DNA of 64,000 nt from Acanthosepion esculentum (GCA_964036315.1 OZ038478.1:149315683-149379682), one strand, 5' to 3'. Positions 1 through 15,220 are shown, counted from the stretch's first letter. Numbers and translations are program-made. Notes: generated by a model not told the origin, from the sequence alone.

Positions 1-1344
1 GATCTCCCCACAAGGCGGAGTGTAGCACAAGATGGGGTGTGTAATAAGGAGGGATGTGACACAAGGCTGGTTTTTAACGTGCGTCTATTGCGAACGCGTA
101 CGCTCGGGCAAAAAATACCCCGTATACCAGGCATACTTGGGTTCGGGTGGCTGTTTACCTCCCCAGACGAGACTCTGACCGTAGGCATAACCTCGTGTGA
201 GTTCCTCTCTGTCCGAAATCAGAGAGTCGACAAGCAGAGTTAATTGTAGTCCGCCCGCTCAAACTTGTCCATCTTGTGTGTGTGTGTGGGGGGGGGTGTC
301 AGCTACTTCACAATAGTAACCTACAGAGAATTCAGAACAGAATACTTTATTTAATCTTCGGTAGTACACCGTTCTCATTCCATTGTCTGTATCTAGTTAT
401 GCCTAATCTGTGTATTACGGATCGACAAATATCTGATGAAGAGCGGGGGACTAAATGGGTGAAACATTGTAATAATACCATAAATGATGAGAAAGAAGAG
501 CCTGTATGTAATAGGTGGATACAAGTTTTGATTTATAACTTTATAGATTTTACTTCTTTAATGTTTTTACAACCAGCCTGATTGAATTTAATTTGTTTAA
601 TGCCAGTGAATTAAAAACATCAAACAGAAGATATTTTCTTATTGTGTCTTACAAGTTTGCATTATCAGTTTAGAATATGAACAGATGTCTTTCTTGGTTG
701 AAAAGATTATTATCTACGATTTATTTTGTATTTTATCAATTTTCTCTTTTACATAACAGCACCGAATTATTTATTTTGTGAACACGTGTTGTTGCTCATT
801 CTGAACATTTCTCATTGTGTCTACAATAAAAAGCCCGATTTTTTCCCCTTTCATTTATTACTATTTTTCTAAAGGATATATTTTATTCAACACTATATTG
901 GAAGGATATTTTTCTCATATTTTCATTTATGACTATCTTTTTAGAGGATTTTCATGTATCGCTATTTATATACAGGATATCTTTTCCTCTATTTTGGGCT
1001 GGTGTAGTTCTAAAATATCACTTTTGTTATTTTAAATATTTGCGCTTCAATCTTTCTAATTTTATTATCTTCATTTTTTTTGTATAGCGCAGTGTAACTT
1101 ATGCGAGATGGGGGTTTAAAATTTTAAATCACACTTCAAACATGCAAACATGGCATACTGATAATAATGAAAAATCATGAAAAATGTTGATATAGCGTGC
1201 AAGGAATGTTCACTTAAAGGCCTTAATGAGACATAAGTAGCTTCAACCGGAACATGACCTATTTTTGTCCGGTTGTAAATGGAATAATTTGAATATGACA
1301 GGCGTTCGAAATTTCAAACATTTTTAAATATTTACCTTATATAT
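1..1344. other. Unannotated AT-rich sequence
   Basis: No gene is supported here. The first 270 bases are richer in GC than the rest and may be the end of an unrecognised element. A short (GT)n run followed by a run of G lies at 272-297. Small open frames exist but show no motif I recognise, and they look like chance. Confidence 0.5.
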
Positions 1345-1349
1345 ACCTT

Positions 1350-3404
<2,055 letters not shown>

Positions 3405-4020
3405 AAATGAAATATATCTTTCCCTTACCTGTTTTTCTTCACAATAATGAATTAAAAATACAAGTGCCGCCAGAAATTAACAGGCAGTTAAACGTTTTCA
3501 AATCAGAAATTAAGGATGTCTGTAAAAATAAATGTTTGAGTGGCATCCTAGAAAAAGATAATTGTGCAGGAGAAAACTGGTGGGAAAATTAAAGTGTGCC
3601 GTAGAAAACAAATTCTGTGTAATATTGGGTTGAGAAAAGGAAATTATTTAATCGTGCCTGCACTTGCATTTACTAAATAAGATAATTAGCTGCGTATATT
3701 AAGTAAAACTTTACCTAATAAAAACCACTGAGCCATTCTTAATTTTAAACCCCTAACGAAATGAAAAGCATAGCTGTAATTATTATATATATAAGTGTCT
3801 ATATAGGAAAAGTTTCCAATGTTTCAAGGAAAATTCAAGGAAAATTTTCCCAAAAGTCGGCTTGAAGGTAAGAATGTAAGTGTACCAACAGCGTCCCCTT
3901 CAGAGGGTAGGACCCTTCCAGAACTGATCAATTACCGAGTAGATGCTTGTCTATATCTCTGGCCTTCTGTTCTTCAAGTCTTTTGTCATGGCCTTCAAAG
4001 AATCTGTTGAAAATGTATGA
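3405..4020. other. Unannotated sequence
   Basis: AT-rich with small open frames only; nothing recognisable. Confidence 0.5.
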
Positions 4021-4024
4021 CAAG

Positions 4025-4206
4025 AAATGAAATTTCTAATAAATGGTCGATCACCAAAAAACCTCCAAGAATTAGAAAGTGTAACCATTGAAGAATGGAA
4101 GAAAATCCAAATAAAGACTTGTTCAAATCTCATCAAAAACTTTAGAAAGCGATTGCAGATAGTTATAAAGAGTAGAGTCCATGCTATTGACTATAAAGTA
4201 TTGTAA
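4025..4206 (+). pseudogene. Tc1/mariner transposase C-terminal fragment
   Basis: The translation contains KNLQELESVTIEEWKKIQI followed by LIKNFRKRLQIVI. This matches the conserved end of Tc1-like transposases, where a helix around EEW..I is followed by a run near RRLQ.VI before the stop. Only about 60 codons remain. The catalytic DDE residues are absent and no terminal inverted repeat was found beside it, so this is a dead relic. Confidence 0.75.
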
Positions 4207-4430
4207 AATTTAAAATAATATATTTTTCATACTGCAGGAATAATTTTTTCTTTTCCTAGTTTGCAGAATTCACCAGTCATATTTGCTGTATTTAGTCAAT
4301 TGTTCTGAAAATTGAGTTTTATATATATGTATATATTTTTGTGTTTAACATATAAAAACTCGCATCATTCTGAGAAATGGATAAATATATTCAAAATTGA
4401 TGAATGTATGAAGAATTTCTTCGTTGAATG

Positions 4431-4452
4431 TCTCTCTCTCTCTATCTATCTA

Positions 4453-4498
<46 letters not shown>
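4431..4498. repeat. Compound (TC)n(TATC)n(TA)n microsatellite
   Basis: TC repeats pass through TATC repeats into pure TA. The stepwise change suggests mutation of one repeat into the next. Confidence 0.95.
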
Positions 4499-4503
<5 letters not shown>

Positions 4504-4850
4504 GAAGAGAATAGAAAATAAATTTAAAAAAGTACACATAAATACACCATATATTTGGCCACAATTTTACAAGAAAAATGCCTTCTAAGAAAAAAAATCT
4601 GCGTTAAGTCTGTTGCCATGCAGCGCCAGAGACAAGCTGTTGCAGAGGAGCAACGATTATGAAGATTTATATATAGATATATGTTGAGTATATCTTAAAC
4701 GACAACTAACATAATTACAATTACATATATTCTCATACAAACGCATATCTACCTAGAATTCCAAAATGTGTATACACTACATATGTACAAATACACTTTA
4801 CATATATAATTAAGTTTAAAATCATCCATACACTTACATACATACACACA

Positions 4851-4887
<37 letters not shown>

Positions 4888-5317
4888 ACATACATACGTA
4901 CCTATAATATATGGTCCATATATGTATTCACTCAGATACTAGTGCACATGAAAATCAGGTAATAATATATATGCCGAAGCGTTAACACGTTATATTATTG
5001 TCAAATACACCGAAGCGTATATTAAACACACACATACACCTATCTATGTATACATCCATCCATCTATACTACAAACATATAACTATTTCATTACATATTT
5101 ATAATAAAATATATATATGCACACATATGCACACATACATATATATAGATACATACATACATACACATATATAAATATGTTAAATAGGACAGAAAGTAGT
5201 GGAAAGCCATTTTCGCCAAATATTTGGACTCAAAACCGGCACTGAAATATTATCTGTTAAACAAACAAAAGCATCGAAATCGAATGAAATCTGTGGAAAT
5301 GGATAAATAACATTCGA
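4499..5317. other. Unannotated AT-rich sequence with short tetranucleotide and TA runs
   Basis: Contains short TA tracts near 4853-4885 and CATA-type runs near 5130-5170. No gene seen. Confidence 0.6.
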
Positions 5318-5318
<1 letters not shown>

Positions 5319-5390
<72 letters not shown>

Positions 5391-5402
5391 TACACACACA
5401 CA
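5319..5402. repeat. (CA)n microsatellite
   Basis: About 80 bases of CA repeat with a small interruption (TACATA) near the right end. Long cysteine-valine frames across it are artefacts of the repeat. Confidence 0.95.
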
Positions 5403-7101
5403 AATTTTGAGAATTATAGATATAGATGATTGTTTGGTTTTTAAAGAACATGTTCGGTGGTTTTGTAACCAAGACAATATATAATTCAGTAATAAACTGT
5501 TGTTATTTTTACTGAAGCCTTTTTTCTTTGAAAGCAATAATCTTATAGGCTATTTTCTATATTGCCCAACATTGATGTCTGTGTGTCGTGTACATAACGA
5601 AATACATAAATTAAAAAAAAAACATAATTATACTGTCACTCTGAATTGTCCATAAAACATAAAAAAATATTTTGAGTGTCAAACATAATTACAATAATTA
5701 TAATTATCTATAATTCACTATTTCTAAATCAATGAGAATCTTTGCTCACTTTCCTCCTCTATATACACAAACATGGGAGAGTTTCACTATTTGACAGGCA
5801 GTCAACATGGACAGGCCGCCAACACACACGTCAATAAAATTTCAACTCCCTTTCATTTTTCAGTTCATACGAGTAAAATTTATCACTTTGCCCTCAAGAA
5901 AAATCCGAGTTAAGAAAACACAAAGCACTTGTAATTTCTAACTCAAAAATCTGGACACTTTACTCATCTTCGATCTCAGGAATTCCGATCCATATTCGAT
6001 TTCTATTTTATCCCAAACTAATTCAGTATTACTGTCTTTCCTCTTTCCAACAACACTTGACCAGTTAATAAGCAATAATCGCTTTGTTGTTTCCATGTAT
6101 TGTTTTATCTGACTTTTTATATGTAAATGTTGTGAGGTTTATACTTATACTCAGTTAATACTCCCTACATATGCGTATCCCATTATAATATATTTATTAT
6201 ACATATTTTGTTACAGTTATTACGACCCCGGTGGCCATATAATGGAAAATACGTTGTAATCGCTACGGTGAATCAATTTAATTACAATAAATCTCTCTTC
6301 TATAAAATGTATGAACTACTATCATAAGTCAATTAATAAATAGATAATGTTACCAGATTGTTTAATAACTACATATAAACAAACTATTTGTTTCATTATT
6401 TTAAAGATTACAACTTCCTATTTGGTATATATATTTTTTAATTCATAAATCAACTCGAGATATTAAAGTAATGTTTAGTGTGCTTCCTTTCATCTTGTAG
6501 ATGTTCCATGTTTTCTGTATTTTTAATGTTTTTCTCTCACTTGCTTTCCAAATGAAGAAATACACATTAAGGTTAAATGGCGTCTGACATCTGATGAGAT
6601 AATTTTGCGTTTTAATGCTTGCCAAAGCGAGATCTTCAGCTAGAGTAATATGATTACAATCCTCTTTCAATGGGATTATCGTATTCCAGCTTTCTGAGAT
6701 GCAAGTGAGCTATTTGTTTTAAATCTCCATTGATAATAAATTCATTCAACTGGACAACTCACACCATGGACGTTCAGATTCCATTTGACATAAACTGGAA
6801 TTTACTTGTGTTGCTCAAATGTTAATGTTGCAACTTTCTATATAGAAAGCTTTAAACCATTTTACAGGAAATAGTTTAAGCATATCCAGTCTATCTAAGG
6901 AAACATATTAGATGACAACTGTAGTTGTCAAATATTGTAAATACGTCATTCAATTTCGATGATCATAAATACCTATCTGCTTTTCGTTGTCTACAATGAG
7001 GACGGCGAGATGATGTTGTTATTGATGCCACTATATACGTAGTGGAGAGAAAATATAACGAAACATCAGTTTTCTGTATACACCAAGGACAGTGGCTGGA
7101 A

Positions 7102-7106
<5 letters not shown>
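5403..7106. other. Unannotated AT-rich sequence
   Basis: No gene, RNA or repeat that I can support in these 1.7 kb. Confidence 0.5.

Positions 7107-7108
<2 letters not shown>

Positions 7109-7196
<88 letters not shown>
7109..7196. repeat. (TA)n microsatellite
   Basis: 88 bases of pure TA directly before a PLE remnant. Confidence 0.95.
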
Positions 7197-7198
<2 letters not shown>

Positions 7199-7199
7199 T

Positions 7200-7400
7200 A
7201 CCAAAATCAGGAACCACACTTTGCCGTTGAATGGACTCGTCCCAAACACCTACGGGTCCGCCATATGTGAGCACTTATTAAAGAGCAGATAGTGTGCAGC
7301 TAATTTTAGTGTTGACCGGTTCACCGTGTTGTCCCGGTCACACTCGTTATTTCACCTTAAGGTGCTGGAGGCACTTTACATCGGGGCCGCAAGCCTTCCC
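7200..7400 (+). pseudogene. Penelope-like element GIY-YIG endonuclease C-terminal fragment
   Basis: One frame, interrupted by a TAG at 7290-7292, reads YGSAICEHLLKSR before the stop. After it come a segment ending FTVLSR and the block LKVLEALYIGAASLPCV. In PLE endonucleases the GIY-YIG core is followed by a histidine region and a late block of the form lEaLyI....P.L. The spacing and residues fit that region. The catalytic GIY and YIG strands themselves lie upstream and are lost at the (TA)n boundary. No RT is attached. Confidence 0.6.
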
Positions 7401-7529
7401 TGTGTAAACAACGTGAGTGTTTGTTGGCGCTCGCTGTCATTTGCCTCTAGCTTCTTTTGCTCATTTCCCCCCTCCTCCTCCACATTTCCTTTTATTGTAC
7501 ATTTTCTGTGTTTTTAATTTAAATTAAAT

Positions 7530-7570
7530 CTCCCGTTGTAAGCCTGATGAGCGGGAGTGAAACCGCTTAT
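7530..7570 (+). ncRNA. Hammerhead-like motif after the PLE fragment
   Basis: CTGATGA (7544-7550) is followed by GAAAC (7559-7563). PLEs are known to carry hammerhead ribozymes. Here the spacer between the two core boxes (GCGGGAGT) can form only a very short helix II. Competing hairpins (CTCCCG with CGGGAG, AGCGG with CCGCT) are also possible, so activity is doubtful. Confidence 0.3.
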
Positions 7571-7653
7571 TTCGCCCGTTTTTAATATGTCTAATAATAT
7601 CAAGATTCATACGTTTATTGCTGTGATAAAATTTTGTACCTTCAAAAATATCT

Positions 7654-7654
<1 letters not shown>

Positions 7655-7712
<58 letters not shown>
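7655..7712. repeat. (TA)n microsatellite
   Basis: About 55 bases of TA with one TG interruption. Confidence 0.95.
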
Positions 7713-7715
<3 letters not shown>

Positions 7716-7944
7716 TAAAATCGCTACAAAAAACTGAATTTTTTCAGAACTTTAAAAATTGTCCCTCGTCAGGCGATGTTAGATATATTATGATGAAAAT
7801 GATTTACTTTGGAGTTAAAAAGCGAGGGAAAGCCAAACCTTTATTCAGTAATAACTCTGACAACGAAGATGTATTTTATAAACACAGCAACTTTTACTGC
7901 AATGCCTTCAAAGAATAGTGGCTATAAATGCCCTGATATTAAAT

Positions 7945-8180
7945 ACAGAAAACATAATAGTGATAGTCGAAAAAATTAGAAAGAGAATTTGGTACAACCC
8001 CCATTTAACTAAATGGTCAGCATGAAGAAAAGAAGTTTCTCGGTTTGATTGAGAAATATTTCCCAGGTTATAATCCTCTAAGCAAGATTTATAATAAAAG
8101 TAAGCTTACATTATGTTGTACTGATAATCTAGAAAGAAATATTAAAAAACATAATACAATTTTAATTCAAGACGTAAATC
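7945..8180 (+). pseudogene. PLE (Neptune-like) RT/linker fragment
   Basis: Two overlapping frames read RKRIWYNPHLTKW and then LIEKYFPGYNPLSKIYNKSK with NLERNIKKHN. Families of PLEs with a linker of the type RRRNIIWFNPPFS ... KHFP...KIFN.NTVK.SY ... I..HN match in order and spacing. The copy has frameshifts and lacks both the RT core and the GIY-YIG domain. The same stretch is seen again near 20.0 kb and on the minus strand near 60.1 kb. Confidence 0.65.
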
Positions 8181-8960
8181 ATAATCACAATAGTACTTTC
8201 TAAACAAACATCAATTATGATAATCTTATTGATAAAGTACAGTGTAATCGTGTTTGTGCGAGCGTGTGTGTCCAAGCAATACCTCCGCTCCCACTGGTCC
8301 GATTTCAATGATTCATAGCTCATTCAAAAGCCCTAGAAATGTTAGGTGCAGGCAACGATTTTCGTTGAGCTCAAATTCAGGTTTGCCAGATTATACGAGG
8401 TTAAAAATATATATTAATACATTATACAAGCCATTATCGTTGCCTTCATGGTTCAAGAGGGTAACACTTAATTTCCTGTTGTATGCAAGATTGCAGTGTA
8501 CGTTTTATTATAACTATATTGCCATGTTTGTTGCCCATTCAAAATAATATGTATCGTATTTAAATTTCAATATATATAAGAAATGTTTTAATTAAATTAG
8601 AGGCCCCTTTAAGAAAGTTCGGAAGTATAAAAAATATACAAATGTTGTAACTCTTCATAAATAACTTTTTGCAAAATATAATTCCATGTCTACTTCACTG
8701 TATCTCAGCATTAGGCATTCAAGAGGCTGTCTGCGGTAGACATGCCAAATGTGTCAGTTCATCTTGATCTCTCTTAAATAATCCACCCACCAAACTTATT
8801 TAACCTTATTTTCCATTTTTGTTTTTATTTCAGCTTTGATCCGTCTTTTAATTGGTTAATATAGACTTGATGTTTATTTTTCCACAGCCCTATTTAACTC
8901 CCAATTAAGCTATCAATCTGTTTTCTTCTTTCCCAAGTAATCATTTTATTATAAGTTATC
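8181..8960. other. Unannotated AT-rich sequence
   Basis: No supported gene or repeat. Confidence 0.5.
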
Positions 8961-8967
8961 TAAAAGC

Positions 8968-9004
8968 ACCTGAAGAGGCAAAATTTTTAAAGTGCCGATA
9001 GACG
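8968..9004 (+). ncRNA. Hammerhead-like motif with broken second core box
   Basis: CTGAAGA (8970-8976) is followed immediately by GGCA, a loop, and TGCC (8993-8996), giving a 4-bp helix II. The next bases are GATA where GAAA is required. The geometry fits a hammerhead core, but the A-to-T change would disable it. Confidence 0.3.
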
Positions 9005-9144
9005 GGAATTATTGTGTAGTGATGTAAAATATTATAATAAATATATTAGAATTATATTTTGCTCTGAGTTCTATTGGGCCCTTTTTTAAAAAAGAATTAT
9101 AAGAAATTTAGTTACTTAATCTGTCTGTTTATTTGTTTTTATTT

Positions 9145-9145
<1 letters not shown>

Positions 9146-9223
<78 letters not shown>
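9146..9223. repeat. Compound (CA)n(TA)n microsatellite
   Basis: CA repeat to about 9186, then TA repeat. Confidence 0.95.
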
Positions 9224-9226
<3 letters not shown>

Positions 9227-9300
9227 GGACATGGAAGTCAGCAATTAGAGGCGACAGTCTGTTTCATGCTAGTGCAATCGTCAGTGTTGAAATTTCCTGG
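9224..9300 (+). repeat. Partial copy of a foldback repeat family
   Basis: Shares phrases such as GACAGTCTGTTTCATGCTAG and TGCAATCGTCAG with copies near 50.7, 52.96 and 53.3 kb. Directly follows a TA tract, as the other copies do. Confidence 0.65.
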
Positions 9301-12300
9301 TCACATAATTACAAAATAGATCTTGGGGAATCGCATATTCTTATACATATCGCATGAAAAACGGAATAACGAACATGCTGGAATTGGTGACAGTTCAAGG
9401 ATAAATTGTAAAGTATCAGTTTCAAATTTTCAAATTTTCATCGAATAAGTGAAGGTTGTTGAGAGCCATCATCTCCCATGTTCTAAAATTAACATGCATC
9501 TTCAAGGATTTAATGACAATACGAGACACGCCTTTTTCAGACGGCTATTGCAAAATCTTTCTGCGCTTAAACAAGTGGTTTAATAATAAAGTTGTTTAAT
9601 AATATTAGCCAAGGATTGTGTACGTACTTTATTTATATTTAACGCTGAAAAAGAAGGAAAATAACTGTTTTCGAGTTAATGAATTTTAAATAATGCTTCT
9701 GAAATCAGATTTAATATAATGAAATTGAGATATAAATACCAACGTATATTGCTTTTTAAATAATGCACATACTGAATGTGAAATATTCAAACATCCTATA
9801 GAAATAAACACTTGCTCAATATAAATGCATCTATAGCAGCATTTCAGCTATCCTGAAGGATCTTTTAAAACAGCAAGAACAATGAAGAGCAAAGATAAAT
9901 AACTGAAATACACCGTGAGATGATGTAAATATCAATAAAAATGTCAACATTTTGCTGGAATATTGAAGTGTGTAATTGCCTCATGATAACCAGACAAACA
10001 TTCTTTCACTACTAATGGTTTTAAATGTATCATTCATAATAATATTGAGCGTTTACTAATCATTTTCCAGCTCACCCGTCTCCTCGGGCAGGTGATCAAA
10101 CATTATTACAGAAACCTGTTTTATCTATATAACTATTATGCTGAGCAGAATATATGAGAGAGGGCATAATCTGGCCTGATTAATTTTTTTAAATAATGCC
10201 TGCATGGCCAAAACCTCAGAAACATACCTACCAGCTCAACTATTGATGGCTTCTAAACAATTATCCCATACCAATTTACACCTACATGGTATGGGTTTAG
10301 TTTCCGGGTACTTTCCATAGATACCACCACCTGTGTTTGCATCCCTGCAAATTTACAGCTCTTAACATCGGGATTTAACTTCTCCCATTGTAAGAATTCC
10401 ATGTGTGTATCATGGGCAGAAAGCTAACGGTCTGACCACAGATATACAAATTTCATATTAACATAGCATCATTGATAACCTGAAATATATTTTTCATGTA
10501 GGCATAAGAATCAGTAATGCGTCAATAATAATCTAAGTGGTTAATAAAAAGCAAACCATGTGTTAAAATAAAATTAGAGGTATGAAGCAAATATAGATGT
10601 CATTCAGCATTTAGAAGAATAAAGACAACATTACATTTTGAGATAAAAAAGCTATTAAAATAACCAGAATTATTTGATAGTACCGGTTGAGTACAACGTT
10701 GAAAAAACTAACTTGCGTATAAATTAAATCAACAAAAATAACTTTAAAACAATTAAATAATACCACAAATCTTTATGTGTTAAAATATAAAGACAACCCA
10801 AAGTTTGTAAGAATTAAAAATAATTGCCTTAAATATTTATGGTAATTTATTTTGTTTACGAGGTTCATCACTTGCTAATTTCATTACTAATTACACGCCA
10901 CATGACGGACAATGAATTAGCTAAAATGTCAGCGATAAACTCGCAGGTTTAACTAGTAACATCCATAATATATATCGAATTATACAGATATATATATAAA
11001 TACATGTATATGCTCAGGTACTTCCCTATCTCATCCATATATTTTTAATATCTACATTTATGCACGAACCTATGTGTTCATATAGTAGGGCGATTAAGAA
11101 TGTTATATATCCTATTGATTCAATTAATATCGTCACATACATACATAAGTTTTGAAGAAGTAAAGATGATATTTCCCGCCAATATCCCAGAATACATCGA
11201 CATATTTTACTGTTTACGGCTGGGTGATATTCATTTAAAATAACATCTTACATGAAGATGCAGACGAAGCAGTTGTATCAGTGAAATTGACATGTGGACA
11301 ATCGTCTATAATTACTGTTCATTTACGGAGATCCAACAGTGAATTTGATAAGAGAGAGTGGGGGGCGAATTTGGGATATCGGACATGATCCTTATGCCCT
11401 TGCACATATATTTTGGTATCGCAAAATGTAGTGAATATTTTGGTGAGTAGCGATTTATTTTGAGCAAATGTGTTACGCTGATATCTGTCATTGCTTACGA
11501 TATTCTGGAAATAATCAAAAACGTTAATTTAGAACCATACTTCTTCCAGTTATGTATACTTTGACAACTCAATTAAATTCAACCCCTAATGATGAAAAGG
11601 CATTAAGAAGACATCTTTATTTCTTTTTACAAAGCAACTTCGCTGCCCATGTCATTAAAAGCAGCAATTCCACTGAGACCCCTTAAATTTACAATTGTAC
11701 CTTGAAAAGTTAGCTGAAATTTTAAAACATTTACAACGAAGAAAAGATTACCAGCTTAATTATTTATTGATGCTATATTAGCAAGTAACAGAAAAGCGAG
11801 CCTGAGGATATCGTTTTGTGCTTGAAAATGGTCAGGGTGAAGTTCTGTTTTGTCTTTCTTTTCGAATGTGTTCACGCTATTTCATAATCAGTTTTTGTTT
11901 ATATGGCCATGTATAATATAAATATGCATGTGGTTTTTGTCTGTTAAAAAAATCTATATTTATAAAACATGTATTCTCAATATCGGAGTTTGCGCGGGCG
12001 TGCACTCACACGACTATGGACAAGTAGATATGTAAGGCAAGTAGAAATTTATAGTTTAGCGCCTATTATATACGAGTAATACATATACAATTCTATATAA
12101 AAATTTTCCCAGCACTTATTCTGTATGTATGGACTTATCTCTACTTCCCCAGATGTATTATGTTTCTATTTTTACATATACATAAATACATACACGCTTT
12201 TCATAGCACCGTTTACACACCATATCTGATATATTTTCTCTAAATTAGATTCTTTTTTCTGTATATCTTTCACATTGATTTTAATGTTTAATCTTCTGTT

Positions 12301-13420
12301 CCCTTCCTATATCATACTTTCTTTCATTCATTTAAGGCTAAAAGAATTTTCATGTTTTCCCCGGTTCGTATTTTTTCTCGTAGATTAAAAAAAAAATATC
12401 GAATCGAAATTTTTGCCAATATCACTAATGGAAGTTGAGGACATTATAACAGATATTTACGAAAGATGAGTAATGAATAACAGGAACAAAGAAAAGAAAA
12501 AATGGTTTCTATATAACATAGGCGAAATAAGTAATATATCTATAAATAACTACGCTCATATTCATGCAGTTTTTTAATGTTATTTGTCTTGATTCTCTGA
12601 TTTGTTTTATCTTAAGTTTTTTTAAAAATTTTAAAAATACTGAACACGTTCGAAAGGAGAGAACACTTGCGTGACGACAATGTGTATCTTATCCACTTGT
12701 ATTCGTTCGTGAGCTGACATTTCTGTCCAGGTTTGAACAATTTACGAACATTACGTTTACTGTCTCACGACAGCAATACGAATGTTGAGATATCTACATT
12801 GTGAAAAAACTTTAGCAGTTATTATATTAGTAACTCTAATCAATTATAAAATTTGGGGGAAGGACATACTACTGAAATAATCGTGCTCTTTATTTATGAC
12901 GTACGGGAAACAATTCTCTTATTGCCTTGTGAGATAAACGTTTGATAAAATAACTGTAATTGCAGGCAAATGGGTCTATTAATTAGAAATATTTTGTGCC
13001 AGTTGGTCAAATATGGCTCCAGGACTAATACGTATACTATGTACTAAGATATTGCAAGAAAAGATCAGAACTTTTGAAGAAATCGACATTATTCATGTGG
13101 GAAAATATAACATATTAAATACGTAACGTTTCTGCAGTCGGGAGAGATTATAGTTACTAGTCTTTAAATAATGGTATAATACATGTCGGTGCTACTTTGC
13201 TTCTTCTCTAGAAGGAAAAATATGTTCACCGTACAAATTTTATTTTTGGAATGATATCTACATAGTAAAACATATTATAATATATAGATAACAGAAATAC
13301 AATTAATTAACATATTTAAAAAAAAAGTTCTTTATATTACAGCGATAAACGGCATGTACATCAGCAAAAATATTTACATAGTACAAAATTTAATTTGGAA
13401 TGATGTGTGTACATATATAA

Positions 13421-13425
<5 letters not shown>
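9301..13425. other. 4.1 kb without recognisable gene or long repeat
   Basis: AT-rich, with only short simple runs. I see no transposon motif, RNA gene or conserved-looking coding frame. It is the longest stretch in the window free of recognisable mobile DNA. Confidence 0.5.

Positions 13426-13427
<2 letters not shown>

Positions 13428-13487
<60 letters not shown>
13428..13487. repeat. (TA)n microsatellite
   Basis: TA repeat, followed by an imperfect TATG/TA region to about 13510. Confidence 0.95.
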
Positions 13488-13492
<5 letters not shown>

Positions 13493-13510
13493 GTATGTAT
13501 ATATATATTT

Positions 13511-13860
13511 AAATTTTGTATATTTGGGAAGCAATTTTTCGTTAATGTATGTTTCATTAATATAGACAAGCTTTGTCTATATTTTTAAGTAAGTTCCTTT
13601 CATATTCTCTGATAAGCTTAATCACATTATCGTTGAAAGACAAAAGGAAAACGCCATATTGATACATGTTTAAATATATTCTAAATTTTCGGCTTACATA
13701 AGCCATTATCAAAGACGACAATTTCAATATATCAAACAACACACGGACAAAACAATAATGATAGTCCGCCCTTGCTGCATGAATAATTTCAAAGTAACGA
13801 CAAACTCGTATATACGAGACGCGGGAGCGAAAATCGCGTCGCACATCGTGACGTCACATA
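13511..13860 (-). repeat. Dispersed repeat unit ending in a hammerhead-like hairpin
   Basis: Read on the minus strand, 13687-13715 holds TTTGATAA, the hairpin GGCTTATGTAAGCC, then GAAAA. This layout recurs near 35.2, 47.7, 62.7 and 63.9 kb. A minus-strand frame of about 95 codons covers the unit but has no recognisable protein motif, so I do not call a gene. The unit lies next to a (TA)n tract. Confidence 0.4.
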
Positions 13861-13923
13861 TAACCAAGGGAGAGTGAAAAACGAGAAGTATTAAGTATGG
13901 GAATACCTATAATTTATAACAGA

Positions 13924-13951
13924 AGCCATTGGTGTAAGCCAATGGCTTACC
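13924..13951. repeat. Short perfect hairpin
   Basis: GCCATTGG and CCAATGGC face each other across a six-base loop at about 13925-13946. Function unknown. Confidence 0.6.
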
Positions 13952-13954
13952 ATA

Positions 13955-13956
<2 letters not shown>

Positions 13957-14033
<77 letters not shown>

Positions 14034-14036
14034 ATA
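13957..14036. repeat. (TA)n microsatellite
   Basis: About 80 bases of TA with one TT interruption. Confidence 0.95.
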
Positions 14037-14084
14037 GCATAATGAGAAGACACGTCTAATTTCTTAATATGTATGTAATATAGA

Positions 14085-14205
14085 AAAACAAGTGAAAAGT
14101 TGCAAATTTTAAAAAATTTAACGTTTTTGTGAAAGTATTTATTTATATTTATATATATATATATATTTGATATTTCAATTTCTTTTTAATTTGCAACTTT
14201 TCAGT

Positions 14206-14212
<7 letters not shown>
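14085..14212. repeat. Small palindromic element between TA tracts
   Basis: The left arm, about 14085-14115 (AGTGAAAAGTTGCAAATTTTAA), is inverted at about 14180-14212 (TTAATTTGCAACTTTTCAG), with a TA-rich loop between. The left and right outer sides are both (TA)n. Confidence 0.6.

Positions 14213-14272
<60 letters not shown>
14211..14272. repeat. (TA)n microsatellite
   Basis: About 60 bases of TA. Confidence 0.95.
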
Positions 14273-14275
<3 letters not shown>

Positions 14276-14512
14276 TACGAAAAACTAGGTAATCCGTATG
14301 GGTAGCCCCAAGGAGGATAAAATCCAGAGAGCTTAATGTAACTACACTTCCTCTCTTCTTAATTTACATATGCTTAATACTGCCCGTCAGAAATGTGTAA
14401 ATTTCTTTTTATTTTTCGTTTCAACATTTGCAAGTAAAGTCTGATGATCCGCGTTTTTTTAAAAGGGCTGTGGTGAAATAATTTATTACATGGAACCTTA
14501 AATTGATCTGTT

Positions 14513-14515
<3 letters not shown>
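14273..14515. other. Unannotated spacer between TA tracts
   Basis: 240 bases with no recognised feature. Confidence 0.5.

Positions 14516-14517
<2 letters not shown>

Positions 14518-14584
<67 letters not shown>
14518..14584. repeat. (TA)n microsatellite
   Basis: About 66 bases of TA. Confidence 0.95.
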
Positions 14585-14588
<4 letters not shown>

Positions 14589-15152
14589 GCCAGTTCCTTG
14601 GCTAAAAATGCTAAATAACTTTGCTCGTTTCAGATCACAATAGACAGTGTACATCGCAAAAATCACAAAATTAGATTCAACACACCTACATAAGGCAAAG
14701 TATTACCCAAATTTCTGACTATTTTCGACTCATTAGTCAATTCCTAATGAAGGCATGTAACCAAAATTTGATGTAAAACTGTTGCATAATTCTATTAAAT
14801 AGAATTACAATAAATTTTTCCATGTCTTAATTCTCTGTTACTCTTTCTTTTCCTTTACCCTTATCCGCCCACTCTTAAAATTTACCATTTTTCAAACAAA
14901 CACAAAAAAGGAAGAGACGTGTCACATGCGGCTTGCTTTCAAACAGATTTGCTCTTAAGCATTTTTTCTCACCAGTTGAAGTGCAACTAAATGCACCAAA
15001 TTGAATTTGCATCTTTGTAGTGAGTAAATTGTGTTTGTATTTACGAAAGAATTATGGTAAATAGTTATTGCTCTACTATCGCTTTTGAGCCGTTTTCTGA
15101 ATTACAGCTGTGAACGTTAGAATTTATATATTATTTTCGTTCTCATTACATT

Positions 15153-15154
<2 letters not shown>
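14585..15154. other. Unannotated sequence
   Basis: No gene. Near 14742-14762, CCTAATGAAGGCATGTAACCAAAA looks like a decayed form of the hammerhead-like module seen elsewhere. Confidence 0.4.

Positions 15155-15155
<1 letters not shown>

Positions 15156-15220
<65 letters not shown>
15156..15220. repeat. (TA)n microsatellite
   Basis: The TA tract forms the left flank of Gypsy element 1. Confidence 0.95.

Noticed and set aside
5250..5537. Cysteine/valine-rich minus-strand frames
   Set aside because: Created by the (CA)n repeat at 5319-5402.
13557..13844. 95-codon minus-strand frame as a gene
   Set aside because: It sits in a dispersed repeat-like unit with the hairpin module and shows no recognisable protein motif.
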